Assembly: GCA_949752735.1 (NCBI GenBank)
Contig: OX457037.1
Location: forward strand, 67,459,811 to 67,523,810
Length of the DNA stretch: 64,000 nt
Origin: Lumbricus terrestris
Taxonomy: Eukaryota > Annelida > Clitellata > Crassiclitellata > Lumbricidae
Reading direction: 5' to 3'
Positions 11,668-22,299 of the stretch are shown here, one piece after another. The notes beneath the pieces were generated by a model. The model was given only the letters and a program-made list of their open reading frames with translations. It did not search any database and was not told the origin of the DNA. Each line of letters begins with the position of its first letter. Positions within the stretch are counted from its first letter, which is position 1. The translations under genes and the position numbers were made by a program.

Positions 11668-13116
11668 TGTTACGCGCGGGGGCGCCGCCTGTCCTACCGT
11701 TTCCGCCCCCAAATTAATGGGCTCTACTGTTGCGCGCCCCCTTAAGCGCGGTTGAGGAAAGCTGGGTCCTAGGTCAAGGGTTTTGGTGTCAATGGTAGCG
11801 GGTTCGAATCCTAACCTAGGGTGTGAGCTTCTCTGGTTACCAAATTCCTCAGGATGGGCCGATATTGGACATATGTCAGCGGTGGCTGTTAAGCTCACAA
11901 CAGCCCCACTAAATGGGTGCTTATCTGGGTTCGATTCCTCAACTTTTCCTCTAGCTCCATCACCCACTTTACCTTCAGCTACCGACTTCACCATTGTTTC
12001 ACATTCTTTCTGGCGGGAACTTAATTGGGCTTGCTGCATGGAAACTAGATTCAGCTCTTCGGCTAGACCGATTAAAATGCTACTCTGGCGCTCCATAAAT
12101 TGTTCTATTGTAGTCATTTGTTTCTGTAATACAGCAGGGTCTAAGTCATCAGTATTGTCTGTAGTCCCCAACTCAAGGGTTTCTCTCGGACATAACTCCT
12201 CTTCCTCTTGTCCTGTCCCTAAGACACTGTCCGTTTCCCTGACGGAGTCCATTATAATTCGATAGCAGAAATCACTTCACAGTTCTCTATTTAAGTTTCA
12301 TTTATTGTAGAATTAAGCAAGCGACTGTCTGTCGTTCATTAGCAATTATTTACACAGCCGATAAAATAGAAACAATATTAAAGATTCACCATTAAGGCCT
12401 TCCTAAAACGCCTATGTCTCTTGACTAGCTTAAGTTTTATCAGATCAGTTCACAGACTGACTATTTCACACCTATCCGATCAGTTCACAGACTGAATACA
12501 CCACAACTAATATTTACACCAAAATAGCGCTACAAGTTTTATCTAATTACACCTAGTTCAGGTTCGAGCTCTATAGATTGGGTTGCTTATACTTCCCTGT
12601 TCCCATTGATATTTTAGGACAGCAGATCCACCGTTTTCCGTCCTATAGAAAGTTATTGAGTCGTCGGCCGATGCCAGAATTTCTCCGTCGGAAGCGTATT
12701 ATTAATTTAATCGTTGCCGGAATTCTTCGTAATTACACATCGATTCACCAGACATCGGAAGAACCTCGTCTTCTACCTGAGAAAACTTGCCAGAATCGAA
12801 AATACCATCAGTTTCACCACGTTTCACGATTTCCACAAGCGTAGGTCTTAACCGGTTCAATTCTGCAGCCCGACTGAAGGTTTGCGCGATAATTTGCCGC
12901 AAGAGAGCGCTTTTTGGCGCTTAAAACATCGCGTGATGTCTGGCCAATAAGAAATCGCACGTGGCGGAAAGTTCCATTAAAAAATGCATGGGGAGCTAAA
13001 AATAGCGATGACCGCATCGATCAGTGCTAAGCATAGCACCCATGAACTCACAATTAAAATAGCGGCCTCACTTAAATAAATAAGTAAGGTAGCTAGTAGC
13101 GACCTGGTTCGCTACA
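11668..13116 (-). repeat. 3' LTR (1,449 bp) of the LTR retrotransposon
   Basis: On the + strand it runs TGTTACGCGC...GGTTCGCTACA. It is the empty-site version of the right LTR and carries a duplicate of the first ~195 codons of the ORF (ATG at 12252, reading to just past the LTR edge). The AATAAA on the minus strand is at 12306-12301, 49 bp before that ATG. Confidence 0.93.
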
Positions 13117-15737
13117 CCCTCCACCACTTACTTTTTTAAATTTACCAGTACCCTGGGAAATTTAAAACAAACTCTGGAGATCGAACCTGATATATACCCG
13201 ATGAATTCTACTTAGCATTGTACTAAAAATGTCGCAGAAACTGACATCAAGAATTACCATTATAACATATTCCACGCAGATCAGCCGTATAAAAGTCCAC
13301 ACAGAGGCTGAATACAAATCTGCCACTCGGGTTCACATATGCCCAATTGATAAGCTTAACCAAGCGAAGCAGTCAAACTGACCAACAGAAGATTAACAAT
13401 TTTCCGTTAACAGAACATGAGCTTCGTGTCGAATTCTATTCCAATCAGACATAAAAGCTTGTACAATGACTGAGTATGAGTCAGTCATAAGGGTTCACAA
13501 ATGCCCGAAATAACTCTTAACTACGGAGGTCCTCGAACTGACCAACAAAGCAATTCGGAATGTCCTTAACAGAGTACTCCGTTTTCTTTTATCGCTACTA
13601 CCCGTTATCACCAAATGACATACATCATACATTAATAATATCTTGACAAGGAGGAACGCAGCAATGCAGGAACATAGCACTTCCAAGACACTCGTAGCAC
13701 CTTCTCCAAAGTTCATAACAAAGTTCAGAACTGCCATTACGAAGCCTATTCTTAATCTTCGTTAACGGAAGCTGAAATGTATAGTCCACATTATTATTGA
13801 TACATAAGACAATCAACTGAAATCTTACTCACTTGTACAATCAGTTTCACAATTGAATTTAACATTTCTAAACTACAATTCTATTAACTATGCATGGCCA
13901 AAACCATACAGTTTATCATTAATATAGGCCACAATTACTCAAGCAGGCGTCTTCCCTCTGACACCATTTATTAGTCTACAACACATACTTAACTACATTC
14001 TACTTCCAGCAATTGCACGGAACCCTAGCGAGAGAAAGTCCTCTTAACACATGTAGTCATGCTCCGGCGCCAAATCTTACATTAATTAAACACTGTTATA
14101 TTCTTCGTGCAACAGTATCACCTTAGAAGAATTTATACCTTAACACAATTTTATGGCATTATTATTCTACAGAATCTCAGACACACAATAAAGTCTGAGG
14201 CCACACTCTATTTATAGCTTTGTCAGCCAAAAGCCACAAAATAAAGAATCCATCTTCAAGTACACTCAGTCACTCTCATACATACTACCTTACTCTATCT
14301 CTCAGACATTGTTTGATATCCACAAACCATCTTTTCTACTGCAATCCGAAACCAAGGTTCACCCATTCACCAAGCCAAACATATACAGCAAACTTAAAAC
14401 TTAAGCTGTGTTTTACAGGCACGCATTCCTTTCCCAACTAGCCACTGTTACAGAGATGAAGCAACGTCAGATCATAAACCTAGGCTACTAATAATGCATA
14501 CCAACATGCACATGTTTCAACATTACATCAAGGCTTAGCTACCTGGATCGAAGAAGGAATTACTGCTCAGTTAAGCATACCCAAGGCATAAAGGACTTAT
14601 TCCCATATCCTATAATAGTCTATTACATTACAACCTCTACAGGAAGTAGTCTAAGACTGGACGAATTCATATCATCACTAATCCACAGGCACAGCTTCAC
14701 CATTTCATGCAATTTCCACTGCCTGCTACAGTGATTCTGCCTCTAAGTCTATAATCCAACTTACTCACTAACTCTCAGGGCGATGCTTACAATTGGGTGC
14801 TCTACTCAACCTTACTACACAATCTAACATATACATTATCCCCAAGTTACTCATTCATCCAATCTCACAAGGTTATCCTTCAATCACCACGCAGAATGCT
14901 AATTATTTCTATCATAGCATATTATAATCATAATCTTTTAACTTGCAATCATTATTATGCACATAGCATACAAGCACAAAATTTGCCCTTCTTCGTGGCA
15001 ACAAGAAGCAATTCAAATATTTAAACTGAGTTTAAAACTACCCTTTTTATTTCAAACTAAAGGACTACTCTTTAAGCATTACGCTGGAACTCATACTTAC
15101 TAAATGTCCTTGTAGCATCACATCACATTACTTTCTTGTAACTGCTACTAAACACTTACTGTAAACATTTTCACATAGTTATAGTCAACTAGCTTACATC
15201 AGAAAGCACAGCATTTATGCACAAGAAAATAAAACAATGTATTCCCACATCACATAGTTACATTTATCATAAAGCAAATAAAACAGAGAAGATTCTATTC
15301 TCCCATCGCTTACTCTCGTCGCCATTACACGACCTGGAGGGATTCTACACGAGACAAGTACAAGTAGCTTTACCTGGTTATCTCTTATTTATCTCATTTC
15401 TTTATTATTCATCTCATCTACATAGCTACTTTTATCATCAGAGGACACACATATAATCTGAAACACTTAAGTTACACTTCACACGAATAAAACTATGCAT
15501 TCTCACATAACATATATCATCATATTACACTTCATTACTGTAATCAACTTTCACATAGTTACACAGCAAGAAAGCACAATATATCAACGCACATTAAAAT
15601 AAAAATGCAAACCTAAATCTCAAGGCCACATATATATAATCAAAAACAACAACTAAAGCAGAGAAGATTCTATTCTCTATTCACAACTTGTCGCCATTAT
15701 GCGACAGGACTACCCTATCATATCACATTACATCACA
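13117..15737 (-). other. Non-coding internal region of the LTR retrotransposon with polypurine tract
   Basis: Next to the 3' LTR, the minus strand reads AAGTAAGTGGTGGAGGG, a purine-rich primer tract ending exactly at the LTR. The rest is AT-rich and repeats simple CACA/TTAC-like words. I found no ORF that looks like pol. Confidence 0.7.
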
Positions 15738-18350
15738 TTACGCCCCTAATTTGCCACAGCCTCGCCAGCATTGCGAGTCTGTTCCTCCGGTGAGTTTGGT
15801 CATCTGGTCGACATCAGACTTCTGAGAGCGAGCAACATTTCGGAGTGACACCGACTCTTTCACTCGCACTGATTCGACAGATGGCGTCACTGGAGGAAGG
15901 CAAGTTTCACCCCGGAAGGAACTACTGGAATCGACCCGAGGATGCACATCCGGTCGACGTGGGATTCGGGCTGCCACCTCAGCAGGGCAGAGATTTTCGA
16001 AGCGACTGGACTCGGCAGAATTCTTTTCTGGAACCACAGTTTCTGAGTCGACGGTTTCTGTCTGCACGGCACCGATTTCTTGTACGATTTCCATCTCTGG
16101 TAGCACTGTTCGAATTTCGACATTCGATTTACTGTTCGTTTCAATGTTCAGAGAATTTTGCAGGTCACAGACAGTTTGTTTTGCTCGCTGACTCTGCTTC
16201 AGACTGTTTCTGCAAAACACGTTCAGCTGAAGATTTCGCACAAGGATCCATCCTTTCCCTACATGCCACAGGACAGCTTCCTTCACCATCCAGGAGAGAC
16301 CGAGAATGAGCTCAGTGACCTGGTTGGTCACTAGGCAAGGAATTTCGACATTCGTTTCACTGTTCGGTTCAACGCTCAGAGAGTTCTGCATGTTTCGAAA
16401 AGTTCGTTTTGCTCGGTGACACTGTTTCGCACTTCTTCTGCAAAGATCGTTCGGCCGACAGTTCAAACGAGATTTTACTTTCTCGCTCGACAGATCAGCA
16501 GCTGAGTTCTGAACTTTCTCAGCGGCTTCTTTCTTTTCCGTGTTGGTTGATGGAGTTGCAGTACCACCAGTTGACGCTCGATTTTTAGCTGCAACTTCTT
16601 CTGCTGGGAAAGAAAGACTGACTGTCTTCCCTTCAGCTGTTTTCAGACAGTTATCTTGGCAGTTCACACTGGCTGGGCTGAACATTTCTGACGATGGATG
16701 CAGTTGCATGACCTTGACAGAGTTTTCCAGAACTGTGCTCGTCATGGGCCACGGTTGCATCTGGATCGGAAGAGAAACTGCTTCCGCGTAGACAGGGAAG
16801 ACTGGAACAGGTGGAACCATCTTCTGACTGTATGGCGCATACATGGGCTGACCATTAGCCCAATGTATGTATTCGTAGCTGTGCGTGACTCGAGTTTCCG
16901 ACGACAGGGACACCATGGACATGATCGATCGACTCGAAGCAGATGTGTACGCGAACATCTGAGGAACTGATGCGAAGACTGGAAGGGTTCTTCCGGGTTC
17001 TGTTTTTGACTCACAGAACAGGACATCAGAAGCAGCCGAGGTGACTGAAGCGGTCACTTGTGACAGCATGTTGCTTGGTGACCGGAATTTTTCTGTTTCA
17101 GGAACCGACGAGGGAGGGAAGGTGGCAGCCCGAGGAATGACAGTCGCTGAATGGCGAGGATGTGCATCCCATGTTCCCACGTGGTCGTCGCTCAGCAACG
17201 AAGAATCCCCCATTTTTCCATCTGAAACTAAAAATCTGGGATTAGTACAAGTTTTACCCTCATTTTGCTCTACCCTTAACGCTTTTGGTTCGAGTTCAAC
17301 TCTATGTAGGGATCGCACATCAGTGATTTCTGAATCATCGTTTTCAGATTTATTTTCGATTCCCATTCTAACTAATTTATCTTGTTTTCGACGCATGTAA
17401 TTTTCAAAGTCAAAATCTCTATACAAAACATTTGTATCATAATAATACATTGCTTGACCATGCAACATGTCAGTTGTATTTACTCTTTGACCTTGACCTT
17501 GACCTTGTAAATCATTTACCTTTTTACCTTGTAAATCATTTACCTTTTGACCTTGACCTTGTTCCCGACCTTGTAAATCTTTTGGTCTAGCACCAAAGTA
17601 TTTCATCTGTACATCCATTCTTCTTGGATCATCTTGTGAAAAATTTTCTTTTCCATTTTCCACTTCTTCCCATAAATCTTCTGCTCTACTAAATCTGGGA
17701 TCCATTATTATTCTACCCTCTGACCCATGACCTTTTTTAGCTTCATCCCACTTGCTGGAACCAATTGTTACGCGCGGGGGCGCCGCCTGTCCTACCGTTT
17801 CCGCCCCCAAATTAATGGGCTCTACTGTTGCGCGCCCCCTTAAGCGCGGTTGAGGAAAGCTGGGTCCTAGGTCAAGGGTTTTGGTGTCAATGGTAGCGGG
17901 TTCGAATCCTAACCTAGGGTGTGAGCTTCTCTGGTTACCAAATTCCTCAGGATGGGCCGATATTGGACATATGTCAGCGGTGGCTGTTAAGCTCACAACA
18001 GCCCCACTAAATGGGTGCTTATCTGGGTTCGATTCCTCAACTTTTCCTCTAGCTCCATCACCCACTTTACCTTCAGCTACCGACTTCACCATTGTTTCAC
18101 ATTCTTTCTGGCGGGAACTTAATTGGGCTTGCTGCATGGAAACTAGATTCAGCTCTTCGGCTAGACCGATTAAAATGCTACTCTGGCGCTCCATAAATTG
18201 TTCTATTGTAGTCATTTGTTTCTGTAATACAGCAGGGTCTAAGTCATCAGTATTGTCTGTAGTCCCCAACTCAAGGGTTTCTCTCGGACATAACTCCTCT
18301 TCCTCTTGTCCTGTCCCTAAGACACTGTCCGTTTCCCTGACGGAGTCCAT
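15738..18350 (-). CDS. Gag-like polyprotein of the LTR retrotransposon (870 aa)
   Basis: The ATG at 18350 lies inside the 5' LTR. Translation crosses the LTR edge and the primer site before ending at 15738. Residues 1-30 are acidic. Residues ~60-110 (LQKQMTTIEQFMERQ onward) look coiled-coil. Residues ~255-290 carry short DLQG and GQGQ repeats. Residues ~620-750 contain a duplicated CRRSAKQCHRAKRTF / CRNSLKQSQRAKQTV unit. Between the duplicates, VTELILGLSWM resembles the ILGxDWL tail of retropepsins, although I cannot see the catalytic DTG/DSG upstream. No zinc knuckle is visible. I infer a structural (gag) protein with a decayed protease end. The first 195 codons are duplicated in the 3' LTR. 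Confidence 0.75.
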   Translation of the reverse strand: MDSVRETDSVLGTGQEEEELCPRETLELGTTDNTDDLDPAVLQKQMTTIEQFMERQSSILIGLAEELNLVSMQQAQLSSRQKECETMVKSVAEGKVGDGARGKVEESNPDKHPFSGAVVSLTATADICPISAHPEEFGNQRSSHPRLGFEPATIDTKTLDLGPSFPQPRLRGRATVEPINLGAETVGQAAPPRVTIGSSKWDEAKKGHGSEGRIIMDPRFSRAEDLWEEVENGKENFSQDDPRRMDVQMKYFGARPKDLQGREQGQGQKVNDLQGKKVNDLQGQGQGQRVNTTDMLHGQAMYYYDTNVLYRDFDFENYMRRKQDKLVRMGIENKSENDDSEITDVRSLHRVELEPKALRVEQNEGKTCTNPRFLVSDGKMGDSSLLSDDHVGTWDAHPRHSATVIPRAATFPPSSVPETEKFRSPSNMLSQVTASVTSAASDVLFCESKTEPGRTLPVFASVPQMFAYTSASSRSIMSMVSLSSETRVTHSYEYIHWANGQPMYAPYSQKMVPPVPVFPVYAEAVSLPIQMQPWPMTSTVLENSVKVMQLHPSSEMFSPASVNCQDNCLKTAEGKTVSLSFPAEEVAAKNRASTGGTATPSTNTEKKEAAEKVQNSAADLSSEKVKSRLNCRPNDLCRRSAKQCHRAKRTFRNMQNSLSVEPNSETNVEIPCLVTNQVTELILGLSWMVKEAVLWHVGKGWILVRNLQLNVFCRNSLKQSQRAKQTVCDLQNSLNIETNSKSNVEIRTVLPEMEIVQEIGAVQTETVDSETVVPEKNSAESSRFENLCPAEVAARIPRRPDVHPRVDSSSSFRGETCLPPVTPSVESVRVKESVSLRNVARSQKSDVDQMTKLTGGTDSQCWRGCGKLGA
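17744..17765 (-). other. Primer-binding-site-like sequence
   Basis: Immediately inside the 5' LTR the minus strand reads ATTGGTTCCAGCAAGTGGGA. It resembles the TGGnnnCAGAAGTGGGA sites of many animal Ty3/gypsy elements. It is translated as part of the gag frame, which is unusual. Confidence 0.55.
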
Positions 18351-18398
18351 TATAATTCGATAGCAGAAATCACTTCACAGTTCTCTATTTAAGTTTCA

Positions 18399-18404
18399 TT
18401 TATT
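18399..18404 (-). promoter_or_regulatory. LTR poly(A) signal just upstream of the gag ATG
   Basis: The minus strand reads CAATAAATG here. Cleavage 10-30 bp downstream would fall just before the ATG at 18350. In the 3' LTR copy this would end the genomic RNA before the duplicated gag start. Confidence 0.55.
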
Positions 18405-18602
18405 GTAGAATTAAGCAAGCGACTGTCTGTCGTTCATTAGCAATTATTTACACAGCCGATAAAATAGAAACAATATTAAAGATTCACCATTAAGGCCTTC
18501 CTAAAACGCCTATGTCTCTTGACTAGCTTAAGTTTTATCAGATCAGTTCACAGACTGACTATTTCACACCTATCCGATCAGTTCACAGACTGAATACACC
18601 AC

Positions 18603-18951
18603 CCGTAGCTCAGTGGTGAGAGCGCTGGTCGTTAAACTGAGAGTCAGCCGCGCGGACCCGGGTTCAAGCCTCACACGGGGCAAAAATTTATTTGAATTTT
18701 CTGTTAGCTGCCATTGGCGCTTTGCTGTTGTGTTGCTTGACTCGGGTTCTGCTAAAAATAAAGATAGCCCCTCCCACTCCTGGCTTGGCCGAATCAGGAG
18801 TGATCCAGTACTTAGGCCATTAGTGTTAAGTTACCGAACCTGTTGTAGCCGAACTGCGTGTCGTGCGAAGCAGGCCGTATTTCGTATAACTTGTACATGT
18901 AATCGTTCTGCGGTTTGTCAGATTGAATGTCAATAAACGAAGATTATTATT
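18603..18951 (+). mobile_element. tRNA-derived SINE, 349 bp, inside the 5' LTR
   Basis: The head reads CCGTAGCTCAGTGGTGAGAG with A-box-like TAGCTCAGTGGTGAGAGCG and B-box GGTTCAAGCCT, followed by a ~260-bp body and an AT-rich tail ending GATTATTATT. Comparison with the other LTR gives the exact empty site: ACACCAC joins directly to AACTAAT. No target duplication is present. The tRNA-like fold lacks clean stems, so I call a SINE, not a functional tRNA. Confidence 0.88.
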
Positions 18952-19567
18952 AACTAATATTTACACCAAAATAGCGCTACAAGTTTTATCTAATTACACC
19001 TAGTTCAGGTTCGAGCTCTATAGATTGGGTTGCTTATACTTCCCTGTTCCCATTGATATTTTAGGACAGCAGATCCACCGTTTTCCGTCCTATAGAAAGT
19101 TATTGAGTCGTCGGCCGATGCCAGAATTTCTCCGTCGGAAGCGTATTATTAATTTAATCGTTGCCGGAATTCTTCGTAATTACACATCGATTCACCAGAC
19201 ATCGGAAGAACCTCGTCTTCTACCTGAGAAAACTTGCCAGAATCGAAAATACCATCAGTTTCACCACGTTTCACGATTTCCACAAGCGTAGGTCTTAACC
19301 GGTTCAATTCTGCAGCCCGACTGAAGGTTTGCGCGATAATTTGCCGCAAGAGAGCGCTTTTTGGCGCTTAAAACATCGCGTGATGTCTGGCCAATAAGAA
19401 ATCGCACGTGGCGGAAAGTTCCATTAAAAAATGCATGGGGAGCTAAAAATAGCGATGACCGCATCGATCAGTGCTAAGCATAGCACCCATGAACTCACAA
19501 TTAAAATAGCGGCCTCACTTAAATAAATAAGTAAGGTAGCTAGTAGCGACCTGGTTCGCTACAGTAA

Positions 19568-20596
19568 CTGTCTCTATAGTTATACTTATGTAGCCGCTCG
19601 TATAGCCCCTTGGGCCTATTCGTATATCTATCTAACTGTCTACCTACCAGCTACCTCGGTCTACAGGCATACGTGGCGGTAGAAAAACGGCAATATTATT
19701 GACAATCACAAGCAGATGTCTTTTTATGGGCCTCAAGATACGAAACCGAAACACAAAGTCTTGGTCCCAGCAATAATAATTTACAGGACACCGCCATGTC
19801 TGGTACTGTCTAAAATTTCTAACCTTACATATTGTGTAAATACAGTACCGGACTGTCCGGTTCGTTACCGGGCACCTGACAAACATAGACCTATAGCACC
19901 GGTGGAGAAACAATAATTGTACTGGAGAAAAAGTTTCTGTATACAGGTAGGCCTATTTTGGAAGCGCATTGTTACCATTATATTGACGGCTTGACGCTGG
20001 CAATTTTAAAGAATCAACGCATTTTTTTTAATAAATCTGTATTTTACACACGCTAGTGGCCTATGTGAAGAAATGACCCGTCATTTCATCATTTCAAGTC
20101 TATTAGCGCATTTTTTCAATTCAATTCATTTATTGTAGGCCTAACCATCAACCATAAAGTTATTAGTCAAAGTATAGCGTGCATCATAATTATAATAGGA
20201 TGCCAACAATGAAGGCCCTAAGGGACGAATATCCCGCTAACAGGGACACTTATTTACATCTAGGGCCTACTATTTTGACTGGTGGCTAGACGGTTAACGG
20301 CATGAATTGAACAGTAGGGTACAAACAACATGAAAAGACAAAATCATGTAGTGACCTTAACTAATCAACTCGAAACAAACAAAACAAATTAGTGCATATA
20401 AGGTTAAATATCTACGTAGTCATGAATCAAGTAGTCGCTACCGAATTGTCAGCGAAAAAGAGGCTTTTTGGTAAAACTTCTGGTGTTTTAGCCTATAAAC
20501 AGAGGCGATTTTACTCAATTTTGGACATTGGACAATCATTAGGTCTACAAATGTCTGTTGTTTCGCAATTGTTTGGCTAAACAATGAAAATTAATA
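19568..20596. other. Intergenic DNA, with a possible LINE/SINE tail
   Basis: Around 20110-20135 the minus strand reads CAATAAATGAATTGAATTG, similar to simple tails at the 3' ends of LINEs and SINEs. Otherwise nothing is recognised. Confidence 0.4.
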
Positions 20597-20600
20597 TTAA

Positions 20601-21236
20601 CCCGTTGGAGGTGAGGTGGGGTGTGACACACCTCACAGGCATTCTACTTTAAATTTTTAGCGGAAAACATGTAGTCAGTTCTAATTATTTTTTCTACCTT
20701 TGTGAATATGAAATACGGACACTTTACCACAATTTCAGGTAATTTGAACGAACATTTTTTTTTATTTTGTTGCATATTTAAAGGAAATTGCATTTTTTCG
20801 CATACAAACAATTATACATGTTGATTTTATGAGCCATGATTTGGCATGCGAGTGTGCCTTGAACACGTCAATTCTGTGTTGGCATTGAGAAGGCTTACGA
20901 CAATGATGGCTAAAACATTTTATGTTGTATTAATATATATATATATATATATTATGGTTATTCGTGCATTTGATAATGTTGCACATGAGGACCCAAACTT
21001 GCATGGGTTAAGTACACATTGGATGGGCTCACCTTCTGGCCATCTAATAAGGATTGAAAGCAGATATTTGTTCGTGGTAATCGTCTGTTTAGTTGATTAT
21101 TGATCATAGAAGAACAGTTAACTCAACTTAGTATTTTCCATTTGATATCGCGGCTTGAAAATAAAAATATGTATTGGGGTTTGTCAAACCCCACCTCACC
21201 TCTGGCGTTACAAATCGTCACCTCACCTCCAAAGGG
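20601..21236. mobile_element. piggyBac-like MITE in TTAA
   Basis: TTAA occurs on both sides (20597-20600 and 21237-21240). The ends are CCCGTTGGAGGTGAGGTG and CACCTCACCTCCAAAGGG, with additional inner inverted GTGAGGTGGGG blocks. TTAA targets and CCCTTTG-like ends are typical of piggyBac. There is no transposase ORF. A (TA)n run lies near 20935. Confidence 0.85.
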
Positions 21237-21297
21237 TTAATAACGCGAATGAGAACCTCTAGGTCTAATAATTGCTGACCTCTAAATGTAAATTTGG

Positions 21298-21893
21298 GGT
21301 TCTAGGACAAAATGGTAGCGGACAATATGGTACGGACAAATTGGTACGGACAAAATGGTACGGACAAAACGGTATGTTTGAATGGAAGCTGCATGGATGA
21401 GGGTATTTTATTGCTAAAATAGAGGGTGGATGGCTTTTTGTGGCTGAAGTAGAGCTCTAGTGAAGAACAAATCTTGATAAAAGGAGGCTGGATTGGCAAA
21501 AAATGCTTGAGAAATGGACGCTGAATTGATGTCTTTCATTCATGTGTTTCATGGTGTATCCAGTTTCAATTTCAGCCACAAGATTCATTAAACCAACCTC
21601 CATTTGTAATGCATCTTTTATTAATCCAGCTTCTATTTCAGCTATGAAAATACCCTGATACAGCTTCTATATCTAAAGCATTATTTTCATCAATCCAGTT
21701 TCCATTTCATATATAGGCCTAAAAATATCCTTGCAGAGCCTTCATCCAGCTTCCATTCACATGCGCCTTTCCATTAATCCAGCTTCTATTTCATATATAA
21801 AAATTCACTAATCCAGTTTTCATTTCATCCATACCATTTTGTCCGTACTATATTGTCCGTACCATTTGTCCGCTACCATTTTGTCCGGTCACC
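21298..21893. mobile_element. Foldback element, ACAAAATGGTACGG end repeats, 9-bp TSD
   Basis: Outer ends are tandem copies of a ~14-bp unit (GGACAAAATGGTACGG-type) running inward from GGTTCTAGG, with the inverted counterpart finishing in CACC. TAAATTTGG is duplicated at 21289-21297 and 21894-21902. Interior repeats contain GAAGCTG..GGATGA and the inverse AATCCAGCTTCTATTTCA, the same module as in 30634-37408. No ORF is supported. Confidence 0.88.
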
Positions 21894-22299
21894 TAAATTT
21901 GGATCTGAATGCGTCATAGGCCTGTAATTAAAGTTACAGATTTTTTAAAGGTAAAGAAATGTAGGCTGTTAGCAAAAGGAACAGCACATCATGATAAATC
22001 TTTTAAGCTGAATCTGTGTTACAGGAGCTTGACAATAGTGGCCATCGTCGCATCGTATTGTGACAAAACACCGGATTGACATTTCCGGTAGAGCAGGAAT
22101 CTGCTGATTGATTGATCAATTGATTGAAGACGCAACGTCAAATAACACTGGACAACACACAAATTGCCTTCTAAATGAAAATAGCAAATCTTAACTAATT
22201 TTGAGGTGCTGAACACGAATATGATAGTAAAATTTGTCGATTGGCTCTTGTTTAGGAGAGACAGAGATGGTTACGTACAAATGTCTCAGTACACTTTGA

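Larger units (their letters stand above)
11668..19563 (-). mobile_element. Complete LTR retrotransposon, minus orientation, TSD GTAA
   Basis: Two direct LTRs (11668-13116 and 17766-19563) bracket an internal region. Both are TG...CA, and the whole is flanked by GTAA (11664-11667 and 19564-19567). The LTRs look identical apart from a 349-bp SINE in the right one, so insertion is recent. The minus-strand reading gives, in order, 5' LTR, PBS-like sequence, gag-like ORF, a 2.6-kb non-coding stretch, a purine tract and the 3' LTR. No reverse transcriptase, RNase H or integrase is visible, so it should depend on another element. Resemblance of the PBS region and protease-like tail suggests Ty3/gypsy affinity. 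Confidence 0.93.
17766..19563 (-). repeat. 5' LTR of the LTR retrotransposon, interrupted by a SINE
   Basis: The LTR is 1,449 bp once the SINE at 18603-18951 is removed, exactly matching the other LTR. The minus-strand order is U3 (with the SINE), AATAAA at 18404-18399, then the gag ATG at 18350. U5 is therefore about 585 bp of coding sequence. Confidence 0.93.

Noticed and set aside
11783..12265. 160-codon + strand ORF (and its duplicate at 17881-18363)
   Set aside because: It is the antisense of the gag-like ORF in each LTR and has no independent support.
12702..12902. A 66-codon minus-strand ORF in U3 of the LTR
   Set aside because: It would need a TTG start, and its presence in both LTRs only reflects LTR identity. 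A short uORF cannot be excluded.
18603..18680. Functional tRNA gene
   Set aside because: A and B boxes are present, but the anticodon region and stems are poor and a 260-bp body with an ATT-type tail follows. It is a SINE insertion.
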